Shown here: positions 1 through 5,344 of the stretch, in pieces
Position numbering within the stretch: the stretch's first letter is position 1
How the letters are laid out: each line of letters opens with the position of its first letter
Source of the DNA: a bacterium ADurb.Bin374
GTDB taxonomy: Bacteria > Riflebacteria > Ozemobacteria > Ozemobacterales > Ozemobacteraceae
DNA: 5,662 bases
Assembly: GCA_002068715.1 (NCBI GenBank)
Contig: MWAR01000463.1
Coordinates: forward strand, 1 to 5,662
Direction of reading: 5' to 3'
Made by a program: the position numbers and the translations under genes
Notes under the pieces: generated by a model
Told to the model about the DNA's origin: nothing
Databases searched by the model: none
The model's input: the letters and a program-made list of their open reading frames with translations, nothing else

Positions 1-126
1 CCGGGGCGCCTGTTGCGGGGCGGATCCGGGCGTTCCTTCGACGGAAGGTCCGAGGGAGGCTCCGCATGAACCACAGAAACGACGATTGGGCTCGTTCGGC
101 TGGGCGCAGGTTGGACAGACCGGCAT
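1..126 (-). CDS. Zinc-ribbon protein, N-terminal 42 residues only (gene runs off the window)
   Basis: Translating the minus strand from the ATG at 126-124 gives an open frame to the window edge starting MPVCPTCAQPNEPNRRFCGSC. Four cysteines form two knuckles, C4xxC7 and C18xxC21, ten residues apart, with FCGSCG typical of short N-terminal zinc-ribbon domains. These domains bind one structural zinc and usually precede an unrelated membrane or effector domain. After the ribbon comes a Gly/Pro/Ser/Gln/Ala-rich stretch (residues 24-42), which looks like a flexible linker. The start is supported by an AGGAGA at 140-135, 8 nt upstream. The frame starts 3 nt after the argS stop, so the gene is probably cotranscribed and translationally coupled with argS. 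The function cannot be told because the downstream domain lies outside the window. The ribbon call is firm; any role in translation would be a guess. Confidence 0.8.
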   Translation of the reverse strand, partial: MPVCPTCAQPNEPNRRFCGSCGASLGPSVEGTPGSAPQQAPR

Positions 127-129
127 GTC

Positions 130-1905
130 TTACATCTCCTGTGGCGCTTCGATGCCCAGCAGGTCGAGGCCGAGCGCCAGGGTTCGACGCGTGATGCGGC
201 ACAGGGCGAGGCGCGACCTGCGCTGCTGCGGGTCAGGCGCCACGAGCACCGGGCACTGGTCGTAGAAACCAGAGAACGCGGTCGAGAGATCGAAAAGGTA
301 GGTGCACAGCGTGTGGGGGCGCAGATCGGCCTCGACGGAGGCGACGACGTCCGCGAATTCCAGAAGCTTCACGCCGAGCGCCCGCTCGGCGGGCTCGATG
401 AGGACGGGATCGCCGAGGTCCTCGGCATCCGCGATTCCCCCCTTGCGGAAGATCGAGCAGATGCGGGCATGCGCGTATTGAAGATACGGCGCGGTGTTGC
501 CCTGCAGGGCGAGCATGCGATCGAACGAGAATATATAGTCATTGTTACGGTTCTGGCTCAGATCGGCGTATTTGACGGCGCCGATGCCGACCGCCTTCGC
601 GACGCGGCGTTTCTGCTCTTCGGGAAGGTCGGCGTTTTTCTCGCAAACCGTGGCGTAGGCGCGGTCGACGGCTTCGGTGATGAGGTCGGAGAGTTTCACG
701 TTCTCGCCGCTGCGGGTCTTGAGGGGTTTGTTGTCCTCGCCGAGAACGCTTCCGAACGGCACGTGTTCGAAGGAAACGCTCCTGCCGTCCGCTCGTTTCG
801 TCCAGCCGCAGACGGATGCCACATCGAATACCTGCGCGAAATGCAGCGCCTGGCGGGCATCGGTCACATAGATCACGCGGTCGGCGGCAAGCTCTTTCAC
901 CCGATAGATCACCGCCGCCAGGTCGAACGTCTCGTAGTTGTAGCCGCCGTCGGACTTCTGGACGATTACCGGAAGCGGGCTTCCATCCTTCGCCTTGAAA
1001 TGCTCGAGAAAGACACACTGGGCTCCCTGGGACTCGACGAGGCGCCCGGCCTGTTTCACCGTGTCCACGGCCGCCGCGAGACGATCGCGGTAGAAACTCT
1101 CGCCGCACTCGTGCTCCGGCGCCAGCTTGACGCCCAGTTCGGCGTACATGCGATAGACCTCGGCCATCGAGACGCGGGTCACGGTATGCCAGTCGCGGAG
1201 AAGCTGTTCATCGCCGTTCTGGAGTTTCACGAGAATGTCGTGGCACGTTGCGGCAGCGGCCGGATCTTCCTTGCAGGCGGCCGTCGCATCGCGATACAGC
1301 GTCTCCAGCTTCGCGAGCGTCAGCTCGGATTCGACCGGCGCGCCGCGGCCTTCGATGTCACGCAGGAGAGGCCCGGCCTTCCAGATGACCATGGCGATGG
1401 GCAGGCCCCAGTCGCCGAGATGGTTCTGGCGGATCACCTTTTCTCCGCGGGCCTCGAGAACGCGCGAAAGCACGTCTCCGATGATGGTGGATCGGAGATG
1501 GCCGACATGCATCTGCTTCGCTATATTTACACTCGAATAATCGACTACGACCGTCTGGGGCCGGTCTTCACGTTTCATTCCCAGATCGGCCAGCTTCGCG
1601 GTTTCGGCGAGCACGCGACCGATGACGGCGGTCTTGAGAAAGATGTTGACGAAGCCGGGTGGCGCGACCTCGACGCGATCGAACCAGTCGGCCTCTGTCC
1701 GGAGGATCGCGGCGATCTCCTCGGCGAGTTCGAGCGGCCGTTTCTTCGCGGGTTTCGCCAGACGCATGGCGGTATTCAGGGCGAAATCGCCTTTCGAGCG
1801 ATCGGGCGGCACCTGGAGATCGAACACGCCGGCCGGGTCGACGCCGTACCGGCGCACCGTTTCCGTCAGTTTCGCTGCGATGAGGGCGGTCAGAGGCTTT
1901 TTCAC
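130..1905 (-). CDS. argS: Arginyl-tRNA synthetase (class I)
   Basis: The 591-residue product charges tRNA-Arg with arginine using ATP in the cytoplasm; the length is close to E. coli ArgS (577). An N-terminal additional domain (about 1-110, with GDFALNTAMRLAK at 39-51) would contact the tRNA D-loop. The class I catalytic core follows. It shows VVVDYSSVNIAKQMHVGHLR (119-138) with the HIGH signature as H133-V-G-H136, then NHLGDWG (161-167), and the KMSKS-equivalent loop DNKPLKTRSG (391-400) followed by VKLSDLI. The C-terminal helical anticodon-binding domain carries QNRNNDYIFSFDRML and TAPYLQYAHAR (471-481), and the protein ends in the usual LGIEAPQEM. The start codon is GTG at 1905-1903, with AGGAGA 6 nt upstream. 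It follows the LptF/LptG gene by 54 nt and precedes the zinc-ribbon gene by 3 nt. No key motif is missing. AT-rich codon patches occur at the pre-HIGH and NRNNDYIFSF motifs. Confidence 0.98.
   Translation of the reverse strand: MKKPLTALIAAKLTETVRRYGVDPAGVFDLQVPPDRSKGDFALNTAMRLAKPAKKRPLELAEEIAAILRTEADWFDRVEVAPPGFVNIFLKTAVIGRVLAETAKLADLGMKREDRPQTVVVDYSSVNIAKQMHVGHLRSTIIGDVLSRVLEARGEKVIRQNHLGDWGLPIAMVIWKAGPLLRDIEGRGAPVESELTLAKLETLYRDATAACKEDPAAAATCHDILVKLQNGDEQLLRDWHTVTRVSMAEVYRMYAELGVKLAPEHECGESFYRDRLAAAVDTVKQAGRLVESQGAQCVFLEHFKAKDGSPLPVIVQKSDGGYNYETFDLAAVIYRVKELAADRVIYVTDARQALHFAQVFDVASVCGWTKRADGRSVSFEHVPFGSVLGEDNKPLKTRSGENVKLSDLITEAVDRAYATVCEKNADLPEEQKRRVAKAVGIGAVKYADLSQNRNNDYIFSFDRMLALQGNTAPYLQYAHARICSIFRKGGIADAEDLGDPVLIEPAERALGVKLLEFADVVASVEADLRPHTLCTYLFDLSTAFSGFYDQCPVLVAPDPQQRRSRLALCRITRRTLALGLDLLGIEAPQEM
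135..140 (-). promoter_or_regulatory. Shine-Dalgarno of the zinc-ribbon gene, inside the argS 3' end
   Basis: The minus strand reads AGGAGA followed by 8 nt and then ATG. The site lies in the last codons of argS, so ribosomes finishing argS would release next to this start. It decides the start at 126 and argues for translational coupling. Confidence 0.7.
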
Positions 1906-1911
1906 GAACGG

Positions 1912-1917
1912 TCTCCT
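1912..1917 (-). promoter_or_regulatory. Shine-Dalgarno deciding the GTG start of argS
   Basis: The minus strand reads AGGAGA, then CCGTTC, then GTG. The 6-nt spacing supports the GTG at 1905 as the start. The first residues (MKKPLTALIAAKL) match the usual ArgS N-terminus. Confidence 0.75.
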
Positions 1918-1925
1918 GGAACTCG

Positions 1926-1944
1926 GGCACCCGTGGAGGGTGCC
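1926..1944 (-). other. Small hairpin in the lptF/G-argS intergenic gap
   Basis: On the transcribed minus strand, GGCACCC and GGGTGCC form a perfect 7-bp stem with the 5-nt loop TCCAC. There is no U-tract, so it is not a classical intrinsic terminator. Its base is 8 nt upstream of the argS Shine-Dalgarno and does not cover it. It may be an RNA processing or stability element, a weak attenuator between the two genes, or chance. The fold is seen in the sequence; the role is inference. Confidence 0.4.
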
Positions 1945-1959
1945 GGGATGGGCGGCGGC

Positions 1960-3054
1960 TCAGGCCTTGGAGCGCATGATCAGCCACACGCCGATGCTGC
2001 CGATGATGAAGTTCGGCAACCAGACGCCCACGAAGGGCGACACGTAACCGCCGGTGGCGAAGGCCTTTCCGGCGGCGAAAAAGACGTAATACAGGAAAAT
2101 GATGACGACCGACATGCCGATGCCGATACTGGTGCCGGAGCGGCTCGTCTGCGTTCCGAGGGGCGCGCCGAGCAGGACGAATATCAGGCTCGCGAAGGGA
2201 ATCGAGGTCTTCGTCCAGAACTCGATCCAGTTCTGCTTCAGGGCTTTGCCGGTCAGCCCCTTTCCCTGGAGGTCCTGGATATAGGCGTAGAGTTCGCCCA
2301 GGTTCATCCGGCGGGGATCCTTGTTGTCCGGCACGTCGTCTGGGTTCACGTAGTGCGTGTCGATCGGGTAGTCGAGCGTGTCGAAGTAGGTGTAGTGGTA
2401 ATCCGCGCCGGAACTTCGGAGATCGGAGATGCGGCCGGTCCAGAACACGCATTTGCCGTCGGAGATCCGCGCTTTCGAGGCCTCGATGACCCTTGGGTAA
2501 TTCTTCGCCTGGCCTTCGTACATGATGACGCCGAACATGTCGCGGGTTTTCTTGTCGAACTCTTGGACGAAGAACTTCCGGCCGGGGCCGGCCTCGAAGA
2601 ACCGGTTCGCGGCGATTTTCGGAAGCGGCCGTTTGAGCGTGACCTCGCGCCTGAACAGCTTGCTGAACTTGTCGTTCGCGACCGGCACCACCTTCTCGTT
2701 GAACAGGAAGGTGACTCCCGTGACGGCGATTCCGGCGACGACGGCCGGCATCGCGATGCGCGTGAAGCTGTACCCGCCCGCTTTCATCGCGATGATCTCG
2801 GAATCCGACGAAAGTCGGCCGAACGCGACGAGCGTGCCGAGGAGGATGGCCATGGGGAAGCTGATGACAAGCGTCGGAGGAAGATTGTAGACGAAGAACA
2901 GAAAAACGACCGACGGGGGAACGCCCTTCGTGAAGATGAGGTTGATAAGCTCCATCATCAGGTCGATCAGCCAGATCGCGACGAAAAACGCCATTCCGAA
3001 CAGGAACGGCTGCAGGAGCTCGGCAAAGATGTAGCGATCGATCGTCTTCAGCAT
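1960..3054 (-). CDS. LptF/LptG (YjgP/YjgQ) family lipopolysaccharide export permease
   Basis: The 364-residue inner-membrane protein fits the transmembrane subunit of the LptB2FG ABC transporter, which extracts lipopolysaccharide from the inner membrane and passes it to LptC. The family layout is visible: three N-terminal membrane segments (about 14-40, 48-78, 98-120), a soluble periplasmic beta-jellyroll region (about 125-275) and three C-terminal segments (about 283-299, 305-330, 337-360). The start MLKTIDRYIFAELLQPFLFG is the typical amphipathic entry helix. GRLSSDSEIIAMKAGGYS (79-96) corresponds to the coupling helix that meets LptB. IPFASLIFVLLGAPLG (285-300) is the conserved segment opening the second half. 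LptF and LptG are homologous, and I cannot decide which this is; no second copy is in the window. The ATG has AGGAAA just upstream, unusually close. It is the first gene of the minus-strand set with argS and the zinc-ribbon gene. Confidence 0.93.
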   Translation of the reverse strand: MLKTIDRYIFAELLQPFLFGMAFFVAIWLIDLMMELINLIFTKGVPPSVVFLFFVYNLPPTLVISFPMAILLGTLVAFGRLSSDSEIIAMKAGGYSFTRIAMPAVVAGIAVTGVTFLFNEKVVPVANDKFSKLFRREVTLKRPLPKIAANRFFEAGPGRKFFVQEFDKKTRDMFGVIMYEGQAKNYPRVIEASKARISDGKCVFWTGRISDLRSSGADYHYTYFDTLDYPIDTHYVNPDDVPDNKDPRRMNLGELYAYIQDLQGKGLTGKALKQNWIEFWTKTSIPFASLIFVLLGAPLGTQTSRSGTSIGIGMSVVIIFLYYVFFAAGKAFATGGYVSPFVGVWLPNFIIGSIGVWLIMRSKA

Positions 3055-3090
3055 GTTTCCTACCGCGTCGGCGGGTGCGTTCGAGCCCTC

Positions 3091-3119
3091 ACTGTACTGT
3101 GACGGGCCGGCAATTGCAA
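3091..3119 (-). promoter_or_regulatory. Candidate sigma-70-type promoter for the lptF/G-argS-zinc-ribbon operon
   Basis: On the minus strand, TTGCAA (3119-3114) is followed by exactly 17 nt and then TACAGT (3096-3091). Each hexamer matches 4 of 6 consensus positions. Transcription would start around 3084 and leave about 30 nt of leader before the permease ATG at 3054. The -35 hexamer lies inside the left arm of the large inverted repeat (3111-3160). The -10 hexamer overlaps a short TCAC-N6-GTGA dyad (3089-3102). The assignment rests on pattern matching only. Confidence 0.4.
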
Positions 3120-3160
3120 CAGGAAACTCTTGCTCTGCGTCGGATTTCCTGTCACAATTG
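3111..3160. repeat. Hyphenated inverted repeat, 16-bp arms, in the divergent intergenic region
   Basis: The left arm CAATTGCAACAGGAAA (3111-3126) and right arm TTTCCTGTCACAATTG (3145-3160) are reverse complements at 14 of 16 positions. Perfect blocks of 8 bp (inner) and 6 bp (outer) are separated by one 2-nt mismatch, and the spacer is 18 bp. The element lies between the divergent permease and CYTH genes and overlaps the proposed permease -35. It could be a paired operator for a dimeric regulator. If transcribed toward CYTH, it could instead form a leader hairpin ending 10 nt before that ATG. No U-tract follows it in either direction. Confidence 0.65.
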
Positions 3161-3170
3161 GGTGTCGGAT

Positions 3171-3671
3171 ATGGGTATCGAAATAGAACGGAAGTTTCTC
3201 GTCATCGGCGACTCGTGGCGTGAGGGCGCCCGGGGCTTATTCTATCGTCAAGGCTATCTTTCAACGGAGAAAGAGCGGACCATCCGCGTCAGAATCGCCG
3301 GCAGCCAAGGCTTTCTCACCATCAAGGGGGAGTCCGCCGGCGCGGTCAGGGCGGAATACGAGTATGAGATTCCCGTCGCCGACGCCCGGGAGATGCTCGA
3401 AAATCTTTGCAGCAGGCCCCTGATCGAGAAGACGCGGTATACCGTCGGGTTCGCCGGCATGAGATGGGAGATCGACGAGTTCGCGGGCGAGAACGAGGGT
3501 TTAATAGTTGCAGAAATAGAACTCGCCGACGAGCGGGCGCACATCGACCTCCCGCCCTGGACCGGCCGTGAAGTGACCGGCGACCCGCGCTACTACAACT
3601 CCAGCCTGGCCGGGACCCCCTATCGTTCCTGGAGCACCGCCCGGCTCATTTCCTCGCCGGATCACCGGTAA
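3171..3671 (+). CDS. CYTH domain protein / triphosphate tunnel metalloenzyme (probable inorganic triphosphatase)
   Basis: The 166-residue protein has the size of the short bacterial CYTH enzymes. These hydrolyse triphosphates, commonly inorganic tripolyphosphate, with Mg2+ or Mn2+ inside a beta-barrel tunnel. The defining ExExK motif is E4-I-E6-R-K8 at the very N-terminus. The alternating tunnel residues follow: RQGYL (26-30), R39-V-R41, K52 (FLTIKGE), E63-Y-E65, K87-T-R89, WEIDEF (99-104), AEIEL (115-119) and the family ending WTGREVTGDPRYYN (130-143). The ATG at 3171 is chosen because family members start one to three residues before ExExK; in-frame GTG codons at 3075 and 3162 would add unrelated residues. 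No good Shine-Dalgarno precedes it. It is transcribed divergently from the permease and overlaps the glycosyltransferase 3' end by 26 bp. The exact substrate (tripolyphosphate, thiamine triphosphate or nucleotide) cannot be told from sequence; adenylate cyclase activity is less likely at this size. Confidence 0.92.
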   Translation: MGIEIERKFLVIGDSWREGARGLFYRQGYLSTEKERTIRVRIAGSQGFLTIKGESAGAVRAEYEYEIPVADAREMLENLCSRPLIEKTRYTVGFAGMRWEIDEFAGENEGLIVAEIELADERAHIDLPPWTGREVTGDPRYYNSSLAGTPYRSWSTARLISSPDHR

Positions 3672-5340
3672 ACGCCGCCGTCACGTCGGGCGGCAGGCTC
3701 GGACCGAACTCTTTCAGCCTGCGTTCCAGATCATCCCTGGCATTGGATGCGATCGCATAAAATGCGACCGTATCGCTGCCGCAGATGATGTTGTTTTCGA
3801 TCTTCCACGTCGCCACCTGCGTCCAGGAGGCGGGTATGCCGCCGAACGGTCTGTACCAGTCGGGGGTCAAGATCGCTGTTTCCGCGCCGGCCTGTCTGGC
3901 GAGGCGATCGATCGTTTCCGTCGAATACTCGCGACGGATCCGGACATGATAGATCTCGGGGCTGGCAAGTCCGAACAGGTCGAACATCGGCGTGTCGGAA
4001 TAGTATCCGACGGCGCCGATATCGTTCAACGCGATGGTCCTGCCCGTACCCTTCGCGGCGAGAAATCTCGCCAGCTGAATCTGCTGGTCACCGACATTTC
4101 GATACGCGAGCGGCGTATCGGCAAGGGACCGCGCCGCCCGCACGAAAAATGGCCAGGACAACAGCAGCACAAGCGCGAAGAGGATAGAGGCATGCGTTCG
4201 TTTCAACTCGCCGGTCGCCTTTGCGCGAAACCCGATATCAGCCACAAACGCCGGCAGGACGGTCACCATACCGATTGCCACCAGGTAGGCCTCATACCGG
4301 TAGAACCACCCCACGCCGGCAAAGTCAGCATGGATGATGGCAGCGGCGGCGAACACACCGGAAGCTCCGGCGTCCCGAAGAGGCATGACGTCCGGTTCCC
4401 GTCTCACACGGATGACGGCAAGGATTCCCAGGGCCGTCATGATCAGGAGAGGAGGGCAGATGAAAATCTGAAAAGCGGCTTTGACAAGCGGAGTATACAG
4501 AAACCACGCGGGAACTCCCTGAGTGAGCCCCACCGTTTTCACCAGGATCGATGCCGGCACGAAGGGCATTCTATTCACAAGGCTATACATCCCGAACAGA
4601 ACCACCGGGAGCAGTGAAGCCAGGGCCAGGGGAATGGCGTGGTTCCACTTCCGCCTCCAGGCCAGTATCAAGAGAACCGGAGCAACCAGGGCCATGCTTT
4701 CGTATCGTGTCGCCACCGTCAGGGCGGCAATCACCGAAAGCGCGAAGAATCCCTCGGTCGGGTCCGGCTGAACTGCGCCATCCGGGCGCCGCCGGCCCAC
4801 TTCCCGCCTCGTGCGGGTCGGCTCGGCATGATCGTTGGAGGACCAGAGAAATCCGACTGCTTTCAGTACGAAGAGAACCGCCAACAGAGCATGGAGAAGG
4901 TGTTCCATTCCTGAAAGGATGAGCGTCGGCATCGGAATCGCGAACATGAGCATGCACAGGAACGCGAAACGATGCCATGGCCGCTCGGCATAGCCGGGCC
5001 AGGAACGGCACAACCGGGAATCGCTGACGACAATCAGCAGACAGGCAAAGAACGCATTCAATGCGAGAGGGGCCAGATCGCTCGCACCGAAAAGGCGGCA
5101 CCAGAGGGCGAGGAGGATCGTCCAGAGCGGGGAGGAGGAGGCGGAGGAGAATTCGCGGGGAGAAACCCCCCATACCCCGTGTTCGGCAAGCGTTCTGCCG
5201 ATCGTCAGATGGATATAGGCATCGTCCAGGGCGTAGACGAACGTGCCGTTCGCCGCGGTGCTGTCGAGCCAACCGGCCACGGTCAGCATGAGCACGAGGC
5301 AGACTACGGCAACCACAGGCCACGTTGGCCTTCCGGTCAT
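3646..5340 (-). CDS. Polytopic GT-C-type membrane glycosyltransferase (AftB/ArnT-like architecture)
   Basis: The 564-residue protein has about eleven hydrophobic segments between residues 8 and 401 and a C-terminal extracytoplasmic domain (about 402-564). It looks like a GT-C transferase, which moves a sugar from a polyprenyl-phosphate donor to an acceptor outside the inner membrane. The diagnostic feature is YALDDAYIHL (36-45) after the first membrane segment: D39-D40 fit the catalytic acidic motif in the first external loop. SSPLW (69-73), SGMEHLL (143-149), TRYES (211-215) and FYRYEAY (346-352) sit where related proteins have conserved loops. An Arg-rich loop (169-196) marks the cytoplasmic side. 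The tail holds LNDIGAVGYYSD (438-449) and DLFGLASPE (454-462), recurrent in this family. The start at 5340 is preferred over an upstream in-frame ATG at 5448, because the extra 36 residues overlap radA and the Shine-Dalgarno fits 5340. It follows radA by 4 nt. Donor and acceptor are unknown. Confidence 0.85.
   Translation of the reverse strand: MTGRPTWPVVAVVCLVLMLTVAGWLDSTAANGTFVYALDDAYIHLTIGRTLAEHGVWGVSPREFSSASSSPLWTILLALWCRLFGASDLAPLALNAFFACLLIVVSDSRLCRSWPGYAERPWHRFAFLCMLMFAIPMPTLILSGMEHLLHALLAVLFVLKAVGFLWSSNDHAEPTRTRREVGRRRPDGAVQPDPTEGFFALSVIAALTVATRYESMALVAPVLLILAWRRKWNHAIPLALASLLPVVLFGMYSLVNRMPFVPASILVKTVGLTQGVPAWFLYTPLVKAAFQIFICPPLLIMTALGILAVIRVRREPDVMPLRDAGASGVFAAAAIIHADFAGVGWFYRYEAYLVAIGMVTVLPAFVADIGFRAKATGELKRTHASILFALVLLLSWPFFVRAARSLADTPLAYRNVGDQQIQLARFLAAKGTGRTIALNDIGAVGYYSDTPMFDLFGLASPEIYHVRIRREYSTETIDRLARQAGAETAILTPDWYRPFGGIPASWTQVATWKIENNIICGSDTVAFYAIASNARDDLERRLKEFGPSLPPDVTAAFTGDPARK
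3674..3694 (+). terminator. Weak candidate hairpin just after the CYTH stop
   Basis: GCCGCC (3674-3679) and GGCGGC (3689-3694) can pair as a 6-bp GC-only stem with a 9-nt loop, beginning 3 nt after the CYTH TAA. No U-tract follows, so intrinsic termination is doubtful. The bases also encode the C-terminus of the convergent glycosyltransferase, and the stem may simply reflect its GC-rich codons. Confidence 0.2.
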
Positions 5341-5344
5341 GACC

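Noticed and set aside
545..1108. Arg-rich minus-strand frame inside argS, with other Arg/Pro/Ser-rich frames within the permease and glycosyltransferase genes (1568-2452, 4583-5323)
   Set aside because: These have the composition expected of out-of-frame reading of GC-rich genes, show no motifs, and lie wholly within recognised genes.
1906..1959. T-box or other riboswitch leader for argS
   Set aside because: The gap is only 54 nt and lacks T-box elements. Only a simple 7-bp hairpin is present.
313..3102. A 929-codon plus-strand open frame running antisense to both argS and the permease gene
   Set aside because: It is the mirror of two well-identified genes whose minus-strand frames happen to be in register (starts 1149 nt apart, divisible by 3). 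The product is Asp/Arg/His/Val-rich with no recognisable domain. GC-rich codons rarely create antisense stops.
3089..3102. TCAC-N6-GTGA dyad as a CRP/FNR-type operator
   Set aside because: The half-sites are inverted relative to the CRP consensus (TGTGA-N6-TCACA) and only 4 bp long. This is easily chance; it is mentioned only because it overlaps the proposed -10.
3075..3170. N-terminal extension of the CYTH protein from the GTG at 3075
   Set aside because: CYTH enzymes begin with ExExK at the N-terminus. The extension has no homology-like features and would run through the proposed promoter and inverted repeat.
5119..5160. Purine-rich GGA/GAG simple repeat on the plus strand
   Set aside because: It is explained by Ser and neighbouring codons of the glycosyltransferase (SSASSSPLW segment) on the other strand. 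The repeat is too short and imperfect to suggest slippage control.
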